A stretch of DNA of 17,198 nt from JAIVJN01 sp036732565 (GCA_036732565.1 DAINCF010000094.1:1-17198); one strand, 5' to 3'; counted from the first letter of the stretch, positions 1 to 7,788 are shown. The notes: generated by a model not told the origin, from the sequence alone. A program made the numbers and translations.

Positions 1-255
1 GCGCGTGCGCTGGGCCATTCGCGTGGTGCCCTCGTCGTGTCGTATATCGAACAAGTCCTGACCACGACTCGTGATCCGTTCATCGACAAGCACTTGCTGC
101 CAGGGCTGGTACGAATGGGTACGCCCGAGGCGAGAGCGGTTCTCAGGGATCAGACGCTCAACGAGGACAAAGAACGGCGCGACAAGGCGCTGCAGGCGCT
201 CAAACTGCTTGACTATCGGACGGCCCGCCGGGAAGGCTCCCGCGACGATCGATAG
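1..255 (+). CDS. HEAT-like repeat protein, C-terminal fragment (5' end outside window)
   Basis: The frame is open from base 1 with no stop upstream, so this is the 3' end of a longer gene; a GTG at 37 is an internal codon at least as likely as a start. The visible 84 residues end at the TAG at 253-255. They contain paired amphipathic helices with a HEAT-like pattern (KHLLPGLVRMGTPEARAVLRD, then a helix rich in Glu, Lys and Arg), as in scaffold proteins built from alpha-alpha repeats. The last 15 residues are basic and probably disordered. The next gene starts 15 bp downstream on the same strand, so the two may be co-transcribed. The repeat family is inferred from pattern only, since fewer than two full repeats are visible, and no enzymatic function can be proposed. 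Confidence 0.55.
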   Translation, partial: ARALGHSRGALVVSYIEQVLTTTRDPFIDKHLLPGLVRMGTPEARAVLRDQTLNEDKERRDKALQALKLLDYRTARREGSRDDR

Positions 256-270
256 GTCGAGGCGACTCGT

Positions 271-1044
271 ATGACGCGACGATTTGCCCTGGCTGTCCTG
301 CTCGTGATCAGTCCATTTCTGATCCGCCTCTCGGGCCGCGAGCGCGGACCGCGACACGTCCACGACGAACCGCTTGATCACGCGCTGCATCGCGCCATTC
401 CACAGCGGCAACCCGACCGCGTGCGCGATCTGCTCGCCCAAGGGGCTGACGCAGACTCCCGCGACGCGCACGGCCAACCAGCGCTCTGGTGCGCCATCGC
501 GCTCGACGATGCTCACAGCGTCAAGTGCTTGCTGGACGCTGGCGCATCGCCAGATCAGGACCTCGTGACCAGCACACCGCTTCTCCGTGCGGCGTTCCAC
601 GGCCAGGCCGACATCGTGGATCTGCTGCTCGCCGCACGGGCCAACGTCGCGGCGCGCAACGAGAGTGGCGCGACGGCACTGATCCAAGTGGCCAGTCTCG
701 GTCACCCCGTCACGCCACGCACACCGATCAATCGAACAGCCGACATGTCGATCGCCAAGCGCCTACTCGACCGCGGTGCCGACGTGAACGCGCAGGATGA
801 CCAGGGCTGGTCAGCGCTCATGTTCGCCGTGCAACGGGGCGACGTCGCGATGGTCTCGCTGCTGTTGGACGCCGGCGCGGATCCGCACCTTCAGACGGCT
901 CTAGGCGACACCGCCTCACGCCTCAGCGAGTGGCGCACCGTCAGCGAACGATTCAGCGACGGCGGCTATCGTCGCACGGCCGTCCGTGCCTCCGCTGACG
1001 ATCCACTCAAGCGACGACTATCTGAAGCCACCGGGCGACCGTAG
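271..1044 (+). CDS. Exported or membrane-anchored ankyrin repeat protein
   Basis: The protein has 257 residues. Residues 4-20 form a hydrophobic segment after two arginines, suggesting a signal peptide or N-terminal anchor. Ankyrin repeats follow at about 35-66, 67-98, 100-133 and 178-210, with typical signatures such as VRDLLAQGADADSRDAHGQ, VKCLLDAGASPDQD and AKRLLDRGADVNAQDDQGWSAL. One repeat around 134-177 carries an insertion (HPVTPRTPINRT). The last 40 residues are charged and do not fit the repeat. Ankyrin repeats bind proteins; the partner is unknown. The gene starts 15 bp after the HEAT-like gene with a purine-rich stretch (AGGTCGAGG) upstream. The ankyrin assignment is firm; location is inferred from the N-terminus. 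Confidence 0.88.
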   Translation: MTRRFALAVLLVISPFLIRLSGRERGPRHVHDEPLDHALHRAIPQRQPDRVRDLLAQGADADSRDAHGQPALWCAIALDDAHSVKCLLDAGASPDQDLVTSTPLLRAAFHGQADIVDLLLAARANVAARNESGATALIQVASLGHPVTPRTPINRTADMSIAKRLLDRGADVNAQDDQGWSALMFAVQRGDVAMVSLLLDAGADPHLQTALGDTASRLSEWRTVSERFSDGGYRRTAVRASADDPLKRRLSEATGRP

Positions 1045-1109
1045 TTCCGATCCGTTATCACCCATTCTGTTCGAGCGCGCCGCCCGTGGCGGCTCGGGTT
1101 ACTACACAA

Positions 1110-1126
1110 GTCTTCGAGGCGAAGAC
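1110..1126. terminator. Small hairpin after the ankyrin gene
   Basis: GTCTTCG (1110-1116) pairs perfectly with CGAAGAC (1120-1126) across a 3-base loop, 65 bp after the ankyrin stop. There is no T-run on either side, so it is at best a weak or factor-assisted terminator. The rest of the 1045-1231 gap shows nothing recognisable. Confidence 0.25.
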
Positions 1127-1231
1127 CACGATACCCGTGTGCCCTCACATCGACAGAGCACGCCCCTCTTCTGCGCTGCAGGTCGCCCTGCTGAATGACC
1201 AGTCACGTTCAACGTCGCATAGTCGGTTTGC

Positions 1232-1891
1232 ATGGTAGAACACGTCGAGTCAGACACACATACACGACGGCGGCTGCTCCGATGGCCCACGTCGACACAA
1301 CCGCGAGCGCGCGAGCGGGACTTGTTGCAGACGACTCCCGATCCAGATGTTCAGTTCGAAACTGACTATCGGACGTATTTTCGATCGCTGGTGAAACACA
1401 TCGCGTTTCGACTGCGCCACCAACTCGCGGAGGACGCGGCACAAGAAGTATTTCTCCGATACCTCATTCATCTACGCGAGCGTCCGTCCGCGCCTCCTTC
1501 AGGCGTGGACAACAAGTGGGCTGTGTGGAACTGGCTACGACTTGTTGCGAAACACGCGTGCCTTGACCAACGACGGGCGCTCTCACGAAAACAAAGAACC
1601 GCAGAGGCTGCCTGTCTGTTGGGCGTCGAGATCGTCCGATCGATCGCCCCCCCGTACGAAGACCGGCGGCTCTATTCGGACGGCCTGCGAGCCGTCGTGG
1701 CTCAAGTGCTCCTCCTGCCGCGTCGCGAGAAGACGTGCGTTGTCGCAAAATTCTGGCGCGACGAACCATCGCGTGTGACAGCCCTGCACATTGGGATGTC
1801 GAGTCGTATGGCGCGGCTCCATTGTCAACAAGGCATTGCCCGCGTGAGGCGGCGTTGCGCACTCCGGGGCGAATCGACGTTAAAGACATGA
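1232..1891 (+). CDS. RNA polymerase sigma factor, sigma-70 family (ECF-like)
   Basis: The protein has 219 residues. After about 40 variable residues comes a sigma region 2: YFRSLVKHIAFRLRHQLAED followed by AAQEVFLRYL (about 49-78), the DAAQEVFxRxL helix typical of ECF-type factors, and then a WNWLRLVAKHACLDQRR helix that fits the end of region 2. The C-terminal 70 residues fit region 4, with LPRREKTCVVAKFW and the helix-turn-helix stretch SRVTALHIGMSSRMARLHCQ, ending in a basic helix. Such factors direct RNA polymerase to a small regulon. No anti-sigma gene is adjacent; the next gene is an XRE-type regulator 53 bp downstream. There is no clear Shine-Dalgarno before the ATG. Region 4 is more divergent than region 2, so the ECF subgroup is not assigned. 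Confidence 0.82.
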   Translation: MVEHVESDTHTRRRLLRWPTSTQPRARERDLLQTTPDPDVQFETDYRTYFRSLVKHIAFRLRHQLAEDAAQEVFLRYLIHLRERPSAPPSGVDNKWAVWNWLRLVAKHACLDQRRALSRKQRTAEAACLLGVEIVRSIAPPYEDRRLYSDGLRAVVAQVLLLPRREKTCVVAKFWRDEPSRVTALHIGMSSRMARLHCQQGIARVRRRCALRGESTLKT

Positions 1892-1944
1892 ACCCCGTGT
1901 CAGCCTGCGCACGAGGACTATCCATTCACCTTGGTCACCATCCC

Positions 1945-2784
1945 ATGAAGAGCACTTGCGCGTCCTTTGAGAACTGGCTGGACGATGAGATCAATCGAAC
2001 GCCGCAGCGCCGCGCAGCCGTGGCGCTGCAGCTATTCGAGTTGGACCTCGGCCATCAACTTGTCCAACTGCGGCGCGTTCAGCGCCTCACGCAGCAGCGC
2101 GCTGCCGAACAAGCGGGCATCAACCGTCGAGCGCTGGCGCAACTGGAATCTGGACTGACCCAGCACGTCAGCCTCCAACACTTTGTTCAAACGGTCACGG
2201 CCCTCGGCGGTGATCTGATCCTTCAGATTCAGAACACACGGATCGAATCCGGCGCTGACGCGCGCAAGGCCCTGGTGCGCGCCGTCGTCCTCCATGAATG
2301 CATCGTCGACGAACACGGCCACATAGCGACAGCCCTCCAGCCGTATCCCGAGCGCACGCAGGCGTTTCAACGCCTCCGGAAGGCGCATGTCCGCGCCTAC
2401 TTGTTGTTCACGCCCGATCCTGACGAGCTCCCTCTCCACCGTAATCGGCGCAATCGGCACCGCGCGGGCACCAGACTTCCCGCGACCGTCTCTCGAGCCA
2501 GGACTCTTCAGCAGCTGTTACCAGCTCTCAATCGTCACTACAGCCGTCTTGAGAACGCTTTTCGGAGCGTTCTCGGAACTGAACTGTGGCGCACGCACGA
2601 CCACGAGACCCGAACACGACACCGCGCACTCGACACGATCCTGACAACCGCGGCCTCCTCGTCCAGCGCCCACAACGTCGAGCGCGCGGGTCCTGTCAAC
2701 GGTCGTCATCACGACCACGACGCCACGCGCCTTCACGAGCCTGCCCGCATCACAACCGTACGCCACCGCCGCCTCCGCTCATGA
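1945..2784 (+). CDS. XRE-family helix-turn-helix protein, C-terminal half uncertain
   Basis: From the ATG at 1945 the frame encodes 279 residues. The frame is open further upstream, but that part overlaps the sigma factor gene and looks meaningless. Residues 33-95 form a clear Cro/C1-type HTH domain: LGHQLVQLRRVQRLTQQRAA, EQAGINRRALAQLESG and LQHFVQTVTALGGDLIL, similar in style to HipB-like antitoxins and small transcriptional regulators. Beyond about residue 190 the translation is rich in His, Arg and Thr and no longer looks like a folded domain, and a perfect hairpin lies inside it at 2551-2574. The true gene may therefore be shorter, frameshifted, or fused to degenerate sequence. No HipA-like toxin is adjacent. 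The HTH is confident; the extent of the gene is not. Confidence 0.6.
   Translation: MKSTCASFENWLDDEINRTPQRRAAVALQLFELDLGHQLVQLRRVQRLTQQRAAEQAGINRRALAQLESGLTQHVSLQHFVQTVTALGGDLILQIQNTRIESGADARKALVRAVVLHECIVDEHGHIATALQPYPERTQAFQRLRKAHVRAYLLFTPDPDELPLHRNRRNRHRAGTRLPATVSRARTLQQLLPALNRHYSRLENAFRSVLGTELWRTHDHETRTRHRALDTILTTAASSSSAHNVERAGPVNGRHHDHDATRLHEPARITTVRHRRLRS
2551..2574. repeat. Perfect inverted repeat (9-bp stem, 6-base loop)
   Basis: GAGAACGCT (2551-2559) pairs with AGCGTTCTC (2566-2574) around the loop TTTCGG. It lies inside the doubtful 3' half of the XRE frame and has no T-run after it on either strand. It could be a protein-binding operator palindrome or an RNA hairpin; its presence weakens the case that this stretch is coding. 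Confidence 0.6.
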
Positions 2785-2830
2785 CGCATGTCCCACCCCG
2801 TCACGACGCTCCACTGATTCACCGGGTCGA

Positions 2831-2866
2831 GCATCCGGGGCCTGCAGCGTGCGAGGCCCCGGATGC
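2831..2866. terminator. Strong 13-bp hairpin before the ComM-like gene
   Basis: GCATCCGGGGCCT (2831-2843) is the exact reverse complement of AGGCCCCGGATGC (2854-2866), with a 10-base loop. It sits 46 bp after the stop of the XRE frame and 28 bp before the start of the ComM-like gene. There is no following T-run, so it may be a U-less terminator for the upstream unit or a 5'-leader structure of the downstream one. It also argues against extending the ComM-like gene upstream of 2895. Confidence 0.6.
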
Positions 2867-2894
2867 ACCGGCCTCTCATCACCGGAGACGTCCC

Positions 2895-4262
2895 ATGTCG
2901 ACGATCGTTCATACGGCCGTGCCCTGCGGGCGCGGCGCCGACGCCATCGAAGTCCACGTCACCTTCAATCCATGGAAACAGCCCTCGTTCGGGCCGGACC
3001 CTCAGCGGCTCGTCAGCCAAGCCCTTCACGCATCGTCGTTCGAATCCGCTTTCTATCTGAACATCGCCGTCACCGCACCAGCCACGCGTGACACCGTCCC
3101 GTCCATCGCACTGGCGGGCGCGCTCGGTGCCCTGGCTGAACGTCAGACACATCAACTTTCCCGATCTTCGCTGCAAGACGTCCTGGTCTTCGGTGAACTT
3201 CGACCAGACGGGACCATCGGTCCGATCCGCGGCGTCCTCTCGATGCTCGCGGCTCTCGATCGATCTCGCTGTCGTACGGTGCTCCTGTCTCGAGACAACC
3301 TCGCAGAGGCCAGTCTGCTCGAAGGCCTTCATCTGTTGCCGGTCACCACGTTGAAAGAAGCCGTGAACGTCCTGATCTCTCACGCACGGCCGCCACGGCA
3401 CGCCGACGTCCTCCTCTCGACATCTGAGCCCATCTCTTACGCGCTCGACGTCGCCGCCAGCGGACCACATCATCTCCTCTTGATCGGGCACCCTGGGTCC
3501 GCGGCGAGCGCGCTGGCAAGAGCGTTTGTCCAACTGCTCCCCCCTCTCACTCCATCAGAGGCGCTGGACATCACCGCAACATATTCCCTCGTTCAACCCG
3601 TCATCGGCTTGATCCCGGGCAGACCCGTGCGTGCTCCGCACTCAACCGTCTCACTCCCGGCGGTCAGCGGCAGCTTACGTGTGCCTGGCGAGACGGTGCT
3701 CGCCCATCACGGCGTCCTCGTCCTCGACGACGTGACGTCGTTCGCCCGCTTCGCACTGGACACGATCGCGCTGCATCTCGAGAACGGCTTCGTCTCCATC
3801 CCACGCCAGCCCGACACTCCCGTTCACGTCCGTGCATCCCCGACCGTCGTCGCCACCATGACGCCCTGTCCATGTGGATGGCACATCGCGAGCCGATCGA
3901 AATGCCGCTGCTCGCCAGACGCCATCGCGCGCCACCGCGACCAACTGCCGCCGAAGCTCCGTGCCCTTCTCGACATCGCCATCGTTCTGCCAACAGCGCC
4001 TCCAACAGTTGCGTCTCCTGACGATCTCCGACGACGTATCGCTCGTATCGCCGCCGCTCGAGCCGCTCGTCAGCGCACTCTCGACCAGCGGCCCACGCTG
4101 ACCCGCAACGCGGCCGCAGCCGTAGTCGACATTCCCGCCTCGACGGCGCGCGTCGCGGCAACCATCGCGGAGTGCGACAACCGCCAACACATCATCCGCG
4201 AAGACATCGACCAAGCCGTCCGCTGGCGCGCCCCACTAACCCAGCTCGAAGAGCGACGATGA
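2895..4262 (+). CDS. Divergent YifB/ComM-family Mg-chelatase-like AAA+ protein, probably ATPase-dead
   Basis: The protein has 455 residues, somewhat shorter than typical YifB/ComM (about 500). ComM proteins are hexameric helicases that promote branch migration during DNA uptake. The family order is kept: a ChlI/Lon-like N-domain (about 20-160; VFGELRPDGTIGPIRGVL at about 98-115), the AAA+ core (about 175-365; RPVRAPHSTVS, VPGETVLAHHGVLVLDD), the CPCG...CRCSPDAIARH cysteine cluster (C325, C327, C337, C339), and the C-terminal helical domain (AATIAECDNRQ, about 421-430). Key residues are missing: Walker A GPPGSGKT is GHPGSAAS (198-205), Walker B DE is D278-D279, MNPCPCG is MTPCPCG, and the LLDRID arginine is replaced. 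The start is chosen because GGAG lies 7 bases upstream and the frame before it is low-complexity. The stop overlaps the next start by 4 bp (ATGA). Decayed copies of its C-terminus lie at 7153-7788. Confidence 0.85.
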   Translation: MSTIVHTAVPCGRGADAIEVHVTFNPWKQPSFGPDPQRLVSQALHASSFESAFYLNIAVTAPATRDTVPSIALAGALGALAERQTHQLSRSSLQDVLVFGELRPDGTIGPIRGVLSMLAALDRSRCRTVLLSRDNLAEASLLEGLHLLPVTTLKEAVNVLISHARPPRHADVLLSTSEPISYALDVAASGPHHLLLIGHPGSAASALARAFVQLLPPLTPSEALDITATYSLVQPVIGLIPGRPVRAPHSTVSLPAVSGSLRVPGETVLAHHGVLVLDDVTSFARFALDTIALHLENGFVSIPRQPDTPVHVRASPTVVATMTPCPCGWHIASRSKCRCSPDAIARHRDQLPPKLRALLDIAIVLPTAPPTVASPDDLRRRIARIAAARAARQRTLDQRPTLTRNAAAAVVDIPASTARVAATIAECDNRQHIIREDIDQAVRWRAPLTQLEERR

Positions 4263-5164
4263 CCTCTCTAGGCATGACACGTGTACTTACTGCGTTCGCT
4301 GTGGTGCTACTTGCGGCCACGGGCGCGCTCGCTCAATCCGCGCTGCGTGGCGTCCTGCTCGATCAGAACGGCCGGTGGGCAGACGTCAAGATTCTCGTCG
4401 AACGCGACACCGACAAGCGGCAATGGCATACGCAGTCGGACAGTGGTTCGTTCACACTGGAACTGCCGCCTGGACACTATAGGGTGGTGTTCTACTTCCC
4501 TGATGTCGCGCCTATCGAGAAACGCGTGAAGGTCCGAGACACATATCTTGAGTCGCTCGATGTTCGGTTGCCGCCCGTGAAAGCCAAGCACGCCACGGTG
4601 AGGCAAGACGAGCGACGCCCCCCAACGGCACTGGCCGAATCCTCACGAGAGCGTTCACCGCTTCGTTACGGCCCGGCGCGAGCCTTCACGATTGATCCGG
4701 ATGCGCTGAAGCACTTACCGCTAGGAGGCGAGCGGAGGCTTGAGACCCCGCCGTGTGTAAGCCTTATCGAAACCCTTATCGATTGCCTGGAACAGGCCGA
4801 CGCCTTAGCTCAGGTCTCTGCCGACAACTCGCGACGCGTGGCCAACGCCTTTAGTGCAGACGGCACCAGTCCCAATGTAGGCGCTGATCTACCTAGCTTG
4901 AGCCTTGGCGTATCGGGCGGCGGCATGCTGTCGGCCACCGCAGTCACGCCGGCGTCAGAAACAGCGGGGCAACTACCAGTCCCCACCCGTCGAAGTCGAG
5001 GATCGGCGCTGAAGTTGCGCACGGCGTGGACCAGGATCAGCCGCCAGCAAGAACTGGCGGTCGGAAACGACAGGGCGTCTGTCTCCCCGACTGGCGAGCG
5101 ACGTCCACCTGATGTGATTGTGAAAGTGCGGCTCGCGCTCGGCGCGCGACGGATCAACCGCTGA
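4259..5164 (+). CDS. Exported protein with N-terminal carboxypeptidase-regulatory-like (beta-sandwich) domain
   Basis: The protein has 301 residues from the ATG that overlaps the ComM-like stop as ATGA; an in-frame ATG at 4274 would give 296. A signal peptide is clear (TRVLTAFAVVLLAATGALAQ, cleavage near residue 25). Residues 28-104 match the carboxypeptidase regulatory-like/CNA-B style fold: LRGVLLDQNGRWADVKILVE, the SGSFTLELPPGHYRVVF core and a final beta strand. In this phylum that domain often starts TonB-dependent outer-membrane proteins, but no plug or barrel follows. The remaining 200 residues are low in recognisable structure, with two Cys in the CVSLIETLIDCLEQ segment, and contain ERRPP twice. 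Function is unknown. The overlap suggests translational coupling to the ComM-like gene. Confidence 0.72.
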   Translation: MTSLGMTRVLTAFAVVLLAATGALAQSALRGVLLDQNGRWADVKILVERDTDKRQWHTQSDSGSFTLELPPGHYRVVFYFPDVAPIEKRVKVRDTYLESLDVRLPPVKAKHATVRQDERRPPTALAESSRERSPLRYGPARAFTIDPDALKHLPLGGERRLETPPCVSLIETLIDCLEQADALAQVSADNSRRVANAFSADGTSPNVGADLPSLSLGVSGGGMLSATAVTPASETAGQLPVPTRRSRGSALKLRTAWTRISRQQELAVGNDRASVSPTGERRPPDVIVKVRLALGARRINR

Positions 5165-5491
5165 GGACATCTCCGATGGCGTGGCGTGCGATGTACGCTT
5201 GACAAGAGGCTCAGGCAGGAAACGACTAGCCGCGCCGCGCATGGCGATCAGATCCTCTGGTATCTCCGCAACGTAGCGCGCACACCAGCAACACGGTGCC
5301 TTGAAGTCCCGGCGGGCGCCGCAGCCAACAATACCCCCCGACGTTCGGCACTTTCGTCCTCGCTTTGTCGAACATTCAATGTTGAGTCGGCACAACCACC
5401 GGCAGTGCATGGCAGGCTTGCTAACTTCACATCTTTATGTTGCAATCGGCGCCATCCGTTCGTCCGTCCGTGTTCTGAGTGGAGATGACCT
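5165..5491. other. Intergenic region without a convincing gene
   Basis: This 327-bp gap separates two + strand exported-protein genes. An open frame at 5186-5488 exists, but its translation is Arg/Ala/Thr-rich, has no ribosome binding site and shows no domain. I see no terminator, tRNA or clear promoter. The last 15 bases contain GGAG 7 bases before the start at 5492, which is that gene's ribosome binding site. Confidence 0.55.
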
Positions 5492-6205
5492 ATGCGTATC
5501 GTGTCAGTGGTTATGTGGGCGTTGACTTCGACGACTGCGTGCCTGACCACACTCGTCCTCACATCGGCCGCTCAATCCATCTCCGTACCAAGTTCTAAAG
5601 ATACGCCGTCGCCGTATGAGCATGCATTCCCGTACTACGATCGCTCCGGGCCATTCACAAGTGGCATAAGCACGCGGCATTTCCCGCCTGGTCTTCCCAG
5701 TAGCACCCCCGGCGATCGCACAGTCCCCTTACGGTCACAACTCAGGGAGGCCGGCTGTCAGGCGGACGCGGTCGTGAGGGGGACGGTGTGGGCGAAGCGC
5801 TCACTCTTGACCGCCAAGCGAAATTTCATCGTGACCGAGTATCTCGTGGACGTCAGCGATTGGACCCGAGACGATCGTCATCTGCGCGATGTTGTCGGTA
5901 CACGGATCGCCATCGTGCGGCCCGGTGGTGTCGTTCGCGAGTCTGACGGGTCGGTGCTGCGTGCCCTTGTCGATGAATATCCACCGTTACGCCCCGGCGG
6001 TGAGTACTTGTTCTTCTTGGACCGCATCGCCAATACGATGGCGTTCCGCCCGCTCAGTCCGATCAGCACTCTAGAGATCACAGATGCCCGGGTGACCCCC
6101 GTGTACGTTCCCACGACCGAGGCTCACATCGATCGGGCGTTAGCGGCGGAATCGGTCGCCGTGGATGTGAATCAACTCGCCTGCCTGCCAACGACGAAGA
6201 ACTAG
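5492..6205 (+). CDS. Exported hypothetical protein (VVRGTV / YLFFL domain)
   Basis: The protein has 237 residues, with GGAG 7 bases before the ATG. Residues 1-28 form a signal peptide (hydrophobic core ending in LTSAAQS). A mature domain of about 115 residues begins at the ADAVVRGTV strand and includes the segments NFIVTEYLVDVSDW, GTRIAIVRPGGVV and YPPLRPGGEYLFFLDR. The alternation of short strands suggests a secreted OB- or beta-barrel-like domain. A similar layout (an ILVILGR strand, inhibition of a beta core by none visible, then IGAQYVFFLQRP) is seen in the protein encoded at 15060-15806, so the two may be distant relatives. No catalytic motif is visible and I do not recognise a named family. 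A metalloprotease gene follows after 60 bp. Confidence 0.72.
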   Translation: MRIVSVVMWALTSTTACLTTLVLTSAAQSISVPSSKDTPSPYEHAFPYYDRSGPFTSGISTRHFPPGLPSSTPGDRTVPLRSQLREAGCQADAVVRGTVWAKRSLLTAKRNFIVTEYLVDVSDWTRDDRHLRDVVGTRIAIVRPGGVVRESDGSVLRALVDEYPPLRPGGEYLFFLDRIANTMAFRPLSPISTLEITDARVTPVYVPTTEAHIDRALAAESVAVDVNQLACLPTTKN

Positions 6206-6265
6206 AGAGACCCGAGTTCCAACATCTGCTTCTCGTGTGAGCCGAGAGCGGCTGAAGGCCACGTC

Positions 6266-7135
6266 ATGTCGGACGGCACGCATTCTCGCCATCGGTCGGC
6301 TCTCGTCATTGGCGTTGTTTGTGGTGCGCTGATGGCCGGAGATGCCACGTTCGGTCAATTCTGCACACCATTGTCGAGAAGTCACAAGGGCTGGGGACAG
6401 CATGCCTTTGTGAACTACGACCTTTCAGGTGTTCCTGACTGGTTGCGTGGTCAGGTGCGGGAGGCGCTTCAAGAATGGAACAATGCCAACGGGTCCAACA
6501 CGTCATACGTGTTGTTCGTGGAGGGTTGGGGAGCCGCGCAGACCGTATCAATAACGACTGGAAATATCTCCCGAGCCGCGGAGATCGAGCAGGAGTGGGC
6601 AACGGATGGATTTCTCAGGCGGGCCACGATCTATCTGAATCTGAACCATCCGCTCGTTGACGTCTACGGGGCTGGCGGCAGCTCCATTCTGAAGAAGCTC
6701 ACCCTGCACGAGATCGGCCATTCGATGGGCCTCGGCGAAATGCTAGGTGACCCATGCCGCCATCAGTCACGCCAAGCCAGCGTCATGAACGGACTATGCG
6801 GCGTGAACGATCGACAGCAGAACATGTCGCGCTCGGTGACTGCATGCGACAACGAGTCCATTGCCGCGTTGATTGCCGGTCGCAATCCTGGTGTCGGTGA
6901 AGGTGGCGGTGGAGGCGGCGGCGGCGGGATTGAAGGGCAATGTCTGATTGGTCGGCCGCCACCGTGCGCTGACTATGAAGAAATCTCACCTGACGATGGG
7001 TGCTGTGTGCCGAGACCGAGCAACTGTCCCCTTGGCGGCAGGCCACCGCCATGCGATCAGATCGAGTGGGTCGATCAGTATGGATGCTGTCATTCTCCAT
7101 TCGAGCCGCGGGTGAGAGAGAACCGAGGCCGTTGA
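6266..7135 (+). CDS. Exported matrixin-like zinc metalloprotease with tandem Cys-rich C-terminal repeats
   Basis: The protein has 289 residues. Residues 12-30 are a signal-peptide core (cleavage near TFG-Q). The N-terminal mature part has the AFVNYDLSGVPDWLRGQVREA helix region seen before the active site in matrixin-type proteins. The zinc site is LHEIGHSMGLGE: H148, E149 (general base) and H152, with E158 where metzincins have a third His. A Met-turn-like SVMNG has M174. After nine glycines (213-221) come two similar Cys motifs, C226-x7-C234-x11-CC(246-247) and C254-x8-C263-x10-CC(274-275), each containing GRPPPC; they look like a duplicated disulfide-bonded module. A secreted peptidase is likely; the substrate is unknown. 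The start has a weak ribosome binding site. Confidence 0.8.
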   Translation: MSDGTHSRHRSALVIGVVCGALMAGDATFGQFCTPLSRSHKGWGQHAFVNYDLSGVPDWLRGQVREALQEWNNANGSNTSYVLFVEGWGAAQTVSITTGNISRAAEIEQEWATDGFLRRATIYLNLNHPLVDVYGAGGSSILKKLTLHEIGHSMGLGEMLGDPCRHQSRQASVMNGLCGVNDRQQNMSRSVTACDNESIAALIAGRNPGVGEGGGGGGGGGIEGQCLIGRPPPCADYEEISPDDGCCVPRPSNCPLGGRPPPCDQIEWVDQYGCCHSPFEPRVRENRGR

Positions 7136-7152
7136 TAGGTGTCTGCGCCGCG

Positions 7153-7371
7153 CTGTGATGCAGGAACGAGATGCCGCACGATCTCGCACCGTTGGGCCCC
7201 GAGCTTACCGTATCGGCATCATGCTCTGCCTGACGCGCTGTGCTGCCAACTGTGCCGTTGGAGCGCCGTTGCTGTTCGGCCAGCGCCGCATTCGGCAATC
7301 GCGAATACATCATCCCTGTGGACATCGACCAAGCGGTCCGCTGGCGTGCCGCCCTGACCCAACTCGAATAG
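7153..7371 (+). pseudogene. Decayed C-terminal fragment of a ComM-like gene (relic 1)
   Basis: Reading from 7288 in the frame ending at the TAG at 7369-7371 gives NREYIIPVDIDQAVRWRAAL then TQLE, matching the intact gene's C-terminus (NRQHIIREDIDQAVRWRAPL then TQLE) at 19 of 24 positions. DNA similarity is also high over 4203-4250 versus 7321-7368. Upstream the frame is broken by stops at 7156-7158 and 7231-7233 and seems shortened by deletions. The left boundary is set at CTGTGATGC (7153-7161), which also begins the second relic. No functional product is expected. The homology of the last 24 residues is firm; the upstream part is inferred. Confidence 0.75.
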
Positions 7372-7407
7372 CAGACTCAACGGGGACATCTCTGTAAGGT
7401 GCTGTGA

Positions 7408-7788
7408 TGCGCAGGCGCCTACAGGGGAGACGCCGTCACCAGGCACCACGATCGTCTCTCACCACACGTACGCCCCCTTCTCCACCTCGTCGTCACGTTG
7501 CCGTCCGCACCGAGCGCCCCGCTCTCGGTTGTTGACCCTCGCTTCAGGACCGAACGCATTGCCGAGTGCCGCGCCACTCTATCTCGCCCCCACGCCTCTC
7601 GCGCTGACACCGAACGCCGCGGAGGGCCCCTCGAGCACCTGCGGTCACTCCACACGCAATCAGCATCGCCGCTCCGGGTCGCATCGACCCTCCCCGTACT
7701 CGACGATCGCCAACAGATCATCATCCGTCCCGACATCGAACAAGCCGTCGCCTGGAACAGCTCGCTCGCGGCCGACGAACCTCAATGA
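7408..7788 (+). pseudogene. Truncated C-terminal fragment of a ComM-like gene (relic 2)
   Basis: This 126-codon frame stays open from just after a TGA (7405-7407) to the TGA at 7786-7788 and matches about 115 C-terminal residues of the ComM-like protein at 2895. Examples are RHHDRLSPHVRPLLHL against RHRDQLPPKLRALLDI, a shared LP[ST]AP, and DDRQQIIIRPDIEQAV against DNRQHIIREDIDQAV. The N-domain and AAA+ core are absent. It begins 36 bp after relic 1 ends, so the two fragments are in tandem. A short protein could still be made, for example from the GTG/ATG-poor 5' end, but no ribosome binding site is seen. I treat it as a relic. Confidence 0.7.

Noticed and set aside
2032..2460. 142-codon - strand frame opposite the XRE gene
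   Set aside because: The + strand frame has a clear HTH domain; the - strand translation shows no family.
2586..2894. In-frame extension of the ComM-like gene upstream of 2895
   Set aside because: The translation is Pro/His/Arg-rich low-complexity sequence, a 13-bp hairpin lies in it, and 2895 has a good ribosome binding site.
5186..5488. 100-codon open frame in the 5165-5491 gap
   Set aside because: No ribosome binding site, no domain, and a composition expected of random GC-rich frames.
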